Shown here in pieces: positions 6,680 through 13,683 of a stretch of DNA of 13,683 nucleotides. The notes below the pieces were generated by a model. That model did not search any database, had not been told where the DNA came from, and saw nothing but the letters and a program-made list of their open reading frames with translations. The stretch's first letter is position 1. Each line of letters begins with the position of its first letter. The DNA is from Halocafeteria seosinensis (Eukaryota > Sar > Bigyra > Bicosoecida). The stretch covers positions 1 to 13,683 of the forward strand of contig LVLI01000182.1 of NCBI GenBank assembly GCA_001687465.1, read 5' to 3'. Both the position numbers and the translations under genes were made by a program.

Positions 6680-9439
6680 TTAAGATGAAGACGATGAAGG
6701 TGATGGTAGCATTTGTGAAAACTCTCTCTTAGAAGACACAAATCCCCGCGAAGACGCGGAATGTTGGAGACGTTTCGATTTGGCTTTTTCAAATAGCGCA
6801 TTTCTTGTGTACGTAGTATTCCTTTCAGGGCTCTGAGCAAAGTTGGCACTCTGTTGCGCGTCCTGATCGCCCGTAAAACCTTTGCTTTCATTTTCTTCGT
6901 ACGTTCCAGGCTGTTTATGCTTGGCACTGTCGCGAGGAAAGATTCCTCCCATGTTGGTTTGATTCTTCGCAAACGCCAGCCGCTGCGCCTGTGCCTGCGT
7001 GGAAGTAAAGGTCTCAGCAGATTGTAGACGGTCGAGGTTTGCTTCTATTTGAACCAGTGGTGGCGGATCCGAACGCAACATCGACTTCCATTGGCGCATG
7101 ACCAGTCTCGTTCTATCTCGAACAGACAAACTGGAAATATCAAGTCTTGACGCTATGGCGATCTTGATTGGGTGCGTATCATCCACCCTCGGCAAGGCAT
7201 CAACTTGAGGTTGTTCAACCGATACAATACGAACATTCTCTCGCATTTCTTTATCTGGTAAGTTTACTAGGACGACACGGGCCGTACTGGAATCAATCCC
7301 CACGCCAGGTTGGTTGATGTGATGAGCTTCTTGCTTCCTGGTAGCGCCCTCTAGCGACTGAGAAAAATCCCGAGAAGCCAAAGGATTGACACACATACCG
7401 GATGTCTCATTTTGGCTAGTAGGATGAGAGTGATCTCTCTTCCTCAACACCATATTATCAAGCTGGGACGCTACGGCTATACTGTCCACAGAAATTTTGA
7501 GCTGTGTAGCGTATGTTGACAAATCTTTATCGGTTCTTCGTCTGTTTGAGTTCCTCTTGCGCCTATATGCGGAGATTAAGATGATGAGCATAACAGCTAC
7601 AAGAAGAATTGCACCAACCGTCATCCCTACAGCAACGGCTTCACCAGTGATTCCGCCCGAAGCAGATGCCAATCCAGTATTTCCTTCCAGGATACTACTA
7701 GCTGTACAAGAAGAGGTAGTACTGATAGTGGCACTCGATGAAGGGAAACTGGTTGCAGTCTCTGAAGATGTAGATGATGGTGTCGTTGACGGCGTTCCTG
7801 TAGTTGTAGATGAACTAGAACATCCCGAGGAAGTGGGAGTTCTGGAAAGTGTTTCCCTTGGAGACGTAGTAGCTGTCCTGCTCATAGAGCTTGATGCCGT
7901 AGGTGTTTCGGAAATTAAAGGTGTTGAAGAACTCGTAGAGGTGCCAGTATTCGAGGGCGTCGCGGACGCTGTAGCTGTTTGGGTTGGAGAAGGGCTCACG
8001 CTCTTGGTAACAGACGGGCTTTTCGAACTTGTAGCTGTTCCAGTCCATGAGCTCGTGGGGGTAACAGATACAGTCGCAGTTGCTGACTGGGACGGAGTTA
8101 CCGTTCCGCTTTGCGAACTGGTCATCGACTGGGTTGGAGAAGGGGTTGACGTGGGAGTATAAGAGGGAGTGTAAGTAGATGTGCTCGTATGTGTCACAGA
8201 TGAAGAGACAGTCCTCGTAGGGGTGACGGTACTGCTTGGAGTTGGACTTGGAATCATTATCAATTGAAACCGTAGAATGGGTGGTTTGTTGCCCCAAGGA
8301 ACGACCCAAATATTGGGTGACCATCCTCCATCCTCATTGCCTCTGTACAATTTTCCGACGATGCTATCCAAATCTCCTGAATTGCGATCGTTTTCCGTGA
8401 GAGGTCCTCCCGCACCTTTTATGTGCTCTGAGTTGTACACAGAATATTCAACATCGACAGAGTGTGCGTCGGTCGCCACGTATCCAACTATACCCCCCGC
8501 TTCATCGTGGTCTACAGTGCCAGAGGAGTATACATTCTTCACAAACACGTTCCCATTATCCTCTGCCGTATTATATCCTAAAATTCCCCCAGCATGTTTG
8601 TGATTGATATTTCCCGTTGAATAGCAATCAACAATGTATACGCGTCCGCCCGCCTCTCCGACGTCGGCGCCTCCGATTCCACCTGTTCCCTCGGCATCCA
8701 TGTTGCCTTTGGAGTAGCATTCCGATATCCTAATTTCCTCGGAATCATATCCACCGTTGCCGCCAATGATACCACCGCTGTTCCTACCGATAAGATTTCC
8801 CGTCGAATATGATCGCCTGATATATATTTTGCCTCCATTTTCACCAACAGCACCCCCACAAATTCCGGCACCTGAGTTCCCGCCAATTGTTCCCTTCGAA
8901 TGACAATTCGTGATCTCAACTTGACCGCTATCTCGTCCGGCTTCATCGCCGGCAATGCCACCACTCCGACCTCCGGGGAGCTTTCCCGTAGAGCTACACG
9001 AATCTACGCGGAAAGATTTTTGCTTTTGCCGAACCAAGAACCCTCCACCTGTTGCACTTTCACCATTGCGAACATGCAACCGTTGGATCAGAGGGGCTTC
9101 CTCCAACGAATGTATTCCAGAGTCGTCAATTTTAAACAGTCCGTGGAAGCCACCCACGCCCGTCAGATCGATTTGGAAATCGTTCCCATCAAACCGCTCG
9201 TTCATCTTGAGAGTAACATAGTCGTTGTTGCCGTAGCCGCTGTTCGCCCATTCAACGGAGCAAATCAGTTGAAAGAGGCCGCGCCCGGAGTCATACTCAA
9301 AGCAGGTCGTTAGTCCGTCTATGATGCCCTGTCTTAAGTCATCTGCCACTGCGCAATTCGTAAATAGAAAAAGCATAAGGATCTTTGCAAGCAATTTATG
9401 ACGAAATCGCCAATGAACTCGGGTGGCAGTCTTGCTCAT
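6680..9439 (-). CDS. Secreted GLUG-repeat, mucin-stalk, single-pass membrane protein (paralogue 1)
   Basis: An intronless frame of 919 residues; ATG at 9439 is the first after an upstream in-frame stop at 9491-9493. Residues 1-32 are a signal peptide with cleavage likely after AVA. Residues 33-150 look like the first coils of a right-handed beta-helix (FDGNDFQIDLTGVGGFHGLF). Residues about 145-340 hold about seven GLUG-type units of 27-32 residues, each with a Tyr/Ser-Ser-x-Gly and Gly-Gly-Ile core and regular Cys. A conserved Trp-rich cap ends near 393. Residues 395-590 are a Ser/Thr/Pro stalk, likely O-glycosylated. Residues about 601-625 form the membrane span, followed by Arg-Arg-Lys-Arg. 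The 290-residue tail carries blocks conserved with paralogue 2, at about 646, 685-693, 721-743, 760-798, 818-831 and 876-891. I infer an adhesin or surface sensor. No enzymatic domain is visible. Confidence 0.9.
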   Translation of the reverse strand: MSKTATRVHWRFRHKLLAKILMLFLFTNCAVADDLRQGIIDGLTTCFEYDSGRGLFQLICSVEWANSGYGNNDYVTLKMNERFDGNDFQIDLTGVGGFHGLFKIDDSGIHSLEEAPLIQRLHVRNGESATGGGFLVRQKQKSFRVDSCSSTGKLPGGRSGGIAGDEAGRDSGQVEITNCHSKGTIGGNSGAGICGGAVGENGGKIYIRRSYSTGNLIGRNSGGIIGGNGGYDSEEIRISECYSKGNMDAEGTGGIGGADVGEAGGRVYIVDCYSTGNINHKHAGGILGYNTAEDNGNVFVKNVYSSGTVDHDEAGGIVGYVATDAHSVDVEYSVYNSEHIKGAGGPLTENDRNSGDLDSIVGKLYRGNEDGGWSPNIWVVPWGNKPPILRFQLIMIPSPTPSSTVTPTRTVSSSVTHTSTSTYTPSYTPTSTPSPTQSMTSSQSGTVTPSQSATATVSVTPTSSWTGTATSSKSPSVTKSVSPSPTQTATASATPSNTGTSTSSSTPLISETPTASSSMSRTATTSPRETLSRTPTSSGCSSSSTTTGTPSTTPSSTSSETATSFPSSSATISTTSSCTASSILEGNTGLASASGGITGEAVAVGMTVGAILLVAVMLIILISAYRRKRNSNRRRTDKDLSTYATQLKISVDSIAVASQLDNMVLRKRDHSHPTSQNETSGMCVNPLASRDFSQSLEGATRKQEAHHINQPGVGIDSSTARVVLVNLPDKEMRENVRIVSVEQPQVDALPRVDDTHPIKIAIASRLDISSLSVRDRTRLVMRQWKSMLRSDPPPLVQIEANLDRLQSAETFTSTQAQAQRLAFAKNQTNMGGIFPRDSAKHKQPGTYEENESKGFTGDQDAQQSANFAQSPERNTTYTRNALFEKAKSKRLQHSASSRGFVSSKREFSQMLPSPSSSSS

Positions 9440-10425
9440 CTCGTCAATTTCGATTCCAACGGGAACTCGATACCCAACAAAGACGGTTCGTTATCAGCTC
9501 TCGCAGCTTCAGTCAATGGGTTAGTTTGGCAGCGACGTCGTAGGAGTCCAAATATAGCTGTATGGATGCGCTGTTTGGAAGTTTTCCACTGTTTGTTTGT
9601 ATGTCGTGCACAGTTCTGCCCACTTGAAGACCCCACGGTTCTACGAACACATGCAGTGATTCTCTGTAGATATATACCACAGGATTTCTAAAATGCATGC
9701 CGTAGGGAATGCGCTTGTTTTGCCGTGTAGTCGCGACTAGAACCGTCTGCAAAGCAAAGGTAGGCGCCTCGTTCTTCCGACTTCGGAAGACGTGAGCCGA
9801 CTGTCGGACAAGGTCAAAACTCAACGGTATCGACCAAAGATAGACGCAGAAGAAGTGCTCTTCTACAACAACAGGGAAAAAAGCAGCGAAGTTGCCAATC
9901 TCGCGTGGAGGTTCGTGTATGCGACATTGTGTTCTACAGCTTCGGCTGTGTGTGATCGCACCCAAGATCGCACCGGACCCGAGTGGCGAGCTGCTGGAGA
10001 ATTGACCACATTATCCAGTTGCTACTTCCAAGAACTATCTTGTATGCATACAAGCACCAACAAAGAAGTGACAAAATCATTACTCAGAAAAGGCAAGGGT
10101 GGTATTGCAAAGTAGATTATTTGGGTTGCTGTTTCCAATCCATCGAATTAAACCATGTGATGGGTATGTATCAGATAAGTATGTGGTCCGATGAACCTTG
10201 CAAAAATTACCCACAGTGTGGGGCGCACATTATACTTGGTTCATACAGCATTTCCGTTGTTCGTCAGGGATGGGAGTTTTCTTCAAAGGTAACGCTCGCT
10301 CGACATTACCGGTATAATCAGTTCACGCAGCAGTTCAGCCGTTCGAAGTTTCTTCGCATACCCAGCTACATCAACGACAAAATTACTCCGCCCCAGCATT
10401 ATCCGACTAAATACACGTAGTATCT
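9440..10425. other. Spacer between the two GLUG genes; promoter of paralogue 1 expected, no gene supported
   Basis: Nearly 1 kb lies between the stop of the right paralogue and the start of the left one, so it should hold the left promoter and the right 3' untranslated region. Open frames of 107-150 codons on both strands begin with GTG or TTG and resemble nothing I know, so I do not call them. A strong short palindrome lies at 9773-9790. No DNA shared with the coding regions, no terminal repeat and no RNA gene was found by eye. Confidence 0.5.
9773..9790. promoter_or_regulatory. Perfect inverted repeat upstream of GLUG paralogue 1
   Basis: TCTTCCGA and TCGGAAGA are exact complements with a 2-base spacer. 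The site lies about 335 bp upstream of the GLUG start codon at 9439. A second, shorter symmetric motif CCGACTGTCGG follows at 9797-9807. Such symmetry fits a dimeric transcription-factor site or a small hairpin; which, if either, is unknown. Confidence 0.3.
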
Positions 10426-13272
10426 TCAAGAATCTGATGCTGCTCGTTTACTCACTGAACGAAGGGTACTTCGAGGGAACAATCGGACTCCGCTGGAGCG
10501 CCCTATCAGATTACTGGTTTGCATCTCGGCTCCACTTGGACTGCCATTGGACGACATGGGTAACATTTGCGCAAATTCAGTTTTTGAACTGCCCTGTGAT
10601 GTTGCCAAATTCGCCATTCGTTTTGATCTCGCTCCCTCAAACAATGCACTTCTCGTGTAGATGGTTTTTTGATCAGGGTTCAACGCAAACGTTTCAGTCT
10701 GCGATGGTTCCGCAGAAATGTTGGTTATGTTGTTGGACTCTTCACTGTGTCCGCGCTTTGCAAGCTTTCCTCCCATTTTAGTCTTTTTCTTCGCGAACGC
10801 AAGTCGTCGAACCTGAGCCGTAGTAGAAGTGGAATTTAACTCACCCGCCGGTTGGACTTCATCAACATCTGTCTCCACCTGGACTAATGGTGGCGGACTA
10901 GAAAATAAAACCGACGTCCATTGGCGCATAGCTAACTTCGCTTTGTTTCGAGGGGATAGGCCAGACGTGTCCAGTCTTGACGCTACAGCCACTCTTGGCG
11001 GTCCCTCAGCGCTCACAGGAAGTTCAACCGAGACAATGCGAACATTCTCTCTCATCAATTGGTCCGGTAAGTTTACTAAGATGGCCCTAGGCGCACTGGT
11101 TTCACCAGCTGCAGCTTTGCTCATGGGATTGCCTTGAATAGTAGTGAGTGCGTCAACACCAGCATCCGCTTGCGAAGAATCTCGAGGAACCAACGGATTT
11201 ACATGCATACTGGGTACCTCGCTCCGGAGATTGGAATGGGAAGTTTTGTCATTCCGCAACTCCGGACAGTCCATCCGAGATGCTATGACAAAACTGTCTA
11301 AAGAGATATTAAGTTGCGCAGCATAGTTTGACAAGTAATCCTCAATCCGGTGGTGGGTCTGTGTATCCCTCTTTCTTCGGTAGATCAAAATTACCGCAAT
11401 CAACATAACCGCCGCGACAATGACTCCACCCAGTGTAACCCCCGTAGCAACCGCGGGACCAATGCTTTCACCGGAAGTGGACGCCAGGCCGGAATCTCCT
11501 TCAACAACGAGACTAGCTGAACATGATGGAGTAGTACTATGCGTGTTGCTCGAAGAAGGGGAGCTGGTTGCACTCTCCGAAGGTGTAAAAAATGGGGTCG
11601 TCGATGGAGAGGGTGTCATTGTCCCCGTCCATGAGACAGTCGGAGTCCGGCTAACTGTTCTACTGGGAGAGGTAGTAGATGTTTTCGTGTGGGAGGGAGA
11701 ACTTGATGAAGAGGGTGACCACGTAGGAGTTCCAGATGTGGAAGATGTCGAAGAAATCGTAGCCGTGCCTGTATTCGAAGAAGTCGGTGTAGATGTAGCA
11801 GTTTGAGTTGATGATGGAGAACTAGTAGCGGTTCCAGTCCCTGAACTTGTAGGAGTAACCGATACCGTGGAAGTCGCTGATGCTGTCATCGTTTGGCTGG
11901 GAGATGAGGTCGGAGTAGGAGTATTCGAAGGAGTGGAAGTGGATGTCGTTGTCGAAGTTGCCGATGACGATACAGTCCTCGTCGGTGTACCACTCTTGCT
12001 TGAGGTTGGAGTATAAGAAGGAGTTAAAGCAGATGTTGCTGTCGAAGTTCCAGATGGCGATACAGTCCTCGTCGGCGTACCGCTCTTGCTTGGAGTTGGA
12101 CTAGGCAAGTTTCCCAATTGGAACCGTAAGATGGGTAGTTTGTTGCTCCACGGAGCGACCCACACGTCGGGAGACCACCCCCCGTCTTCGTTTACTCTGT
12201 ACAGCTTTCCTCTTATGTCACCCAATTCTCCTGAGTTGTCTTTCTCCTTTGTAACAGCTTTATCGCCACCGACTAATCGAACTGAGTTATACACGGAATT
12301 CTTAACCTCAACCGTCCCGGCATCAGATGCCACACCTCCCACTATACCACCTGCATTGCTATGCTTTACTTTTCCGGAGGAGTAAGTGTTTTCAACAAAC
12401 GTATTTCCGTCTTGCTCCGCTATGTCGAACCCTAAGATCCCCCCGGCCTTTGAAGAGCTGATATCTCCTGTTGTGTAGCAATTCGTTATGGAAACCTTCC
12501 CATTTAATTCTCCTGCATCTGGGGCGGCAATTCCCCCACTACCGCTGGCGTCCATGTTTCCCCGGGAGTAGCATTCCGAGATTTTAATCTCGTCTGCAGC
12601 GAACCCTCCATTGCTTCCAACTATACCGCCACTGTTTCTTCCAGTGACATCTCCAACAGAATAGCAGTGTAGAATGGTAGCTTTTCCATTATTTCGTCCA
12701 ATAATGTTGCCACATATGCCGCCACTATCCTTCCCCTCTATAGTCCCTTCTGAGTGACAGTTTGTAATTTTGACGTAACCACCATCTTTTCCCACTCCTG
12801 AGCCACATATACCTCCACTCTTGTCTCCCAAAATCTTACCTGTGGAGCTACAAGAATCGATCCTGAACTTCTTTTGGTTAGCGCGGATTAGAAACCCACC
12901 CCGTGTTGCGGTCTGCCCATTACGAACATGCGTTCGCTGTATAAGCGGGGCTTCGATCAAGGAACTGATTCCGGTTTCGTCAATTTCGAAGAGTCCATGA
13001 AAGCCAGTTACACCTGTCAGATCGATTTCGCGGTCCATGCCATCGAACTCTTCATTCTTCTTGAGGGTGATGTAAGTGTCGCTTGAGTACTCGTCCGTCC
13101 ATCGTAACACAGAACAAGTCAGTCTAAACAACTCTTGATCTTCGATGTATTCGAAACAGTCGGCCGAGCCGTCCATGATTTCGTCTCGCAGGTCCTCAGC
13201 CCCGCGGGAACTCGTAGCCAGAATACACAGAGCAAACACATGTAGAGCCCATCGTTGAGCCTTTAGTTTCAT
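10426..13272 (-). CDS. Secreted GLUG-repeat, mucin-stalk, single-pass membrane protein (paralogue 2)
   Basis: I choose the ATG at 13272, giving 948 residues, because it opens a signal peptide (basic start, then HVFALCILATSS) just as in paralogue 1 and lines up with it. The frame continues upstream to an ATG at 13569, adding 99 residues of no secretory character. Cleavage is likely near residue 25. The beta-helix start (FDGMDREIDLTG), seven GLUG units up to about residue 335, the Trp-rich cap, a Ser/Thr/Pro stalk (about 389-590), one membrane span (about 607-631, then YRRKRD) and a long tail follow in the same order. Tail blocks shared with paralogue 1 include MRENVRIVSVE, PPPLVQ, RLAFAK and YTR-ALFE. 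The C-terminus carries some 35 residues more than paralogue 1. The stalk has a fresh 90-bp internal duplication. Same-strand tandem position shows local gene duplication; the DNA divergence says it is old. Role inferred: adhesion or sensing. Confidence 0.87.
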   Translation of the reverse strand: MKLKAQRWALHVFALCILATSSRGAEDLRDEIMDGSADCFEYIEDQELFRLTCSVLRWTDEYSSDTYITLKKNEEFDGMDREIDLTGVTGFHGLFEIDETGISSLIEAPLIQRTHVRNGQTATRGGFLIRANQKKFRIDSCSSTGKILGDKSGGICGSGVGKDGGYVKITNCHSEGTIEGKDSGGICGNIIGRNNGKATILHCYSVGDVTGRNSGGIVGSNGGFAADEIKISECYSRGNMDASGSGGIAAPDAGELNGKVSITNCYTTGDISSSKAGGILGFDIAEQDGNTFVENTYSSGKVKHSNAGGIVGGVASDAGTVEVKNSVYNSVRLVGGDKAVTKEKDNSGELGDIRGKLYRVNEDGGWSPDVWVAPWSNKLPILRFQLGNLPSPTPSKSGTPTRTVSPSGTSTATSALTPSYTPTSSKSGTPTRTVSSSATSTTTSTSTPSNTPTPTSSPSQTMTASATSTVSVTPTSSGTGTATSSPSSTQTATSTPTSSNTGTATISSTSSTSGTPTWSPSSSSSPSHTKTSTTSPSRTVSRTPTVSWTGTMTPSPSTTPFFTPSESATSSPSSSNTHSTTPSCSASLVVEGDSGLASTSGESIGPAVATGVTLGGVIVAAVMLIAVILIYRRKRDTQTHHRIEDYLSNYAAQLNISLDSFVIASRMDCPELRNDKTSHSNLRSEVPSMHVNPLVPRDSSQADAGVDALTTIQGNPMSKAAAGETSAPRAILVNLPDQLMRENVRIVSVELPVSAEGPPRVAVASRLDTSGLSPRNKAKLAMRQWTSVLFSSPPPLVQVETDVDEVQPAGELNSTSTTAQVRRLAFAKKKTKMGGKLAKRGHSEESNNITNISAEPSQTETFALNPDQKTIYTRSALFEGARSKRMANLATSQGSSKTEFAQMLPMSSNGSPSGAEMQTSNLIGRSSGVRLFPRSTLRSVSKRAASDS
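11941..12120 (-). repeat. 90-bp tandem duplication in the stalk of GLUG paralogue 2
   Basis: Positions 11941-12030 and 12031-12120 repeat with a 90-bp period. Matching landmarks are gtcgaagtt at 11951 and 12041, tacagtcctcgtcgg at 11971 and 12061, and ctcttgctt at 11992 and 12082. Each copy encodes about 30 stalk residues containing SKSGTPTRTVS. Paralogue 1 has a single corresponding segment (about 8200-8240). Unequal exchange or slippage lengthened this stalk in frame. Confidence 0.8.
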
Positions 13273-13683
13273 GTACGGGTGCCTGGGGGGTTGCTTGAGT
13301 TCCTGCTGGGTAACTTGGGGACCTCCCGGTGCTGGTAGTCGAAAATCATGAGACTTACCATCCACTCGACGTGGAGAGCACACCATCGTGTCTATAGTCG
13401 AAAGCATTGCGTTGGTATGGTAGGGAATCCTCAAACCATCGTGCAACGCGCCGTAGAGCCCCAGATGGCCTCTATCACCTTTGAGGTTCTCACTTGGCGA
13501 AACACTTTCAAGGTTTTTTCTCGGCGAGGAGGAGTCTATTAATCTTGGGAAGACGTCAAAAGGGTGCACAAGTGTCTCCTGGTACTAGTCTGTCGACAGT
13601 GTCGAGCTTGCGCAGGTTCCGAGTAGTCGCTTCCGATAGACGAGAGAAGGGGCGGGTAACACGGCAGCTGCCGTCTCTAAAAG
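13273..13683 (-). promoter_or_regulatory. 5' region of GLUG paralogue 2, with a possible leader intron
   Basis: Reading leftward, a consensus donor GTAAGT begins at 13358 and acceptor-like CCCAG or GCAG ends occur at 13306, 13303 and 13283, giving introns of 53, 56 or 76 nt. None of these lengths keeps the upstream ATG frame in register with the protein, so if spliced this is untranslated leader. That supports the start at 13272. A perfect 10-bp palindrome CTGTCGACAG lies at 13590-13599. The stretch 13600-13683 shows nothing I recognise. Confidence 0.35.

Noticed and set aside
7497-8162. A 221-codon plus-strand frame, Val/Glu/Asp-rich
   Set aside because: It is the antisense of Ser/Thr codons in the stalk, which rarely give stops in that frame. 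A similar shadow lies at 11420-11806.
9513-10420. Open frames of 107 to 150 codons between the two GLUG genes
   Set aside because: They begin with GTG or TTG, overlap each other on both strands, and resemble no known protein.
13273-13569. A 99-residue N-terminal extension of GLUG paralogue 2
   Set aside because: The extension has no secretory signal, has no counterpart in paralogue 1, and holds a consensus splice donor. The inner ATG opens a clear signal peptide.
1-13683. CRISPR arrays, rRNA or tRNA genes, and intact transposons
   Set aside because: No regularly spaced identical repeats, no cloverleaf with matching A and B boxes, and no transposase or reverse-transcriptase motif was seen by eye in any frame.

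Overview
This is a stretch of nuclear DNA from a eukaryote. At least two genes are interrupted by very short GT-AG introns of 62 to 84 nt, and the products are typical of a eukaryotic cell: a Golgi SNARE, a CLPTM1-family membrane protein, a SulP/SLC26 anion transporter, and two secreted single-pass surface proteins with GLUG-type repeats and mucin-like Ser/Thr stalks. Compact genes, tiny introns and Ser/Thr/Pro-rich GLUG proteins fit a stramenopile alga. A Phaeodactylum-like diatom is my best guess, but that is inference from gene style and not proof.

Layout from left to right. Positions 2-241 (+) hold the last part of a CLPTM1-like gene that enters from outside the window. Its coding end overlaps by 32 bp, tail to tail, the end of a five-exon GOS1/GOSR1-type Qb-SNARE gene (210-1310, minus). 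Positions 1311-2706 form a divergent intergenic region with no gene I can support. Positions 2707-5249 (+) hold a three-exon SulP transporter with a C-terminal STAS domain. Positions 5250-6679 are a graveyard-like convergent region: a possible small two-exon gene, a decayed partial copy of the GOS1 gene that carries intron sequence with it, and a decayed lysine/glutamate-rich coiled-coil repeat. Positions 6680-9439 and 10426-13272 (both minus) are two tandem paralogues of an adhesin or receptor-like protein, separated by about 1 kb of unexplained DNA.

How they work together. The left part is house-keeping: ER/Golgi trafficking (CLPTM1, GOS1) and sulfate or related anion uptake (SulP). These genes share neighbours but no obvious pathway. 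The right part is the unusual one. Two ancient paralogues keep the same plan: signal peptide, a predicted beta-helix of GLUG repeats, a mucin-like stalk, one membrane span, and a cytoplasmic tail of about 300 residues with at least five conserved blocks. The tail is better conserved than the stalk, which suggests it does a specific intracellular job. I do not recognise its domain.
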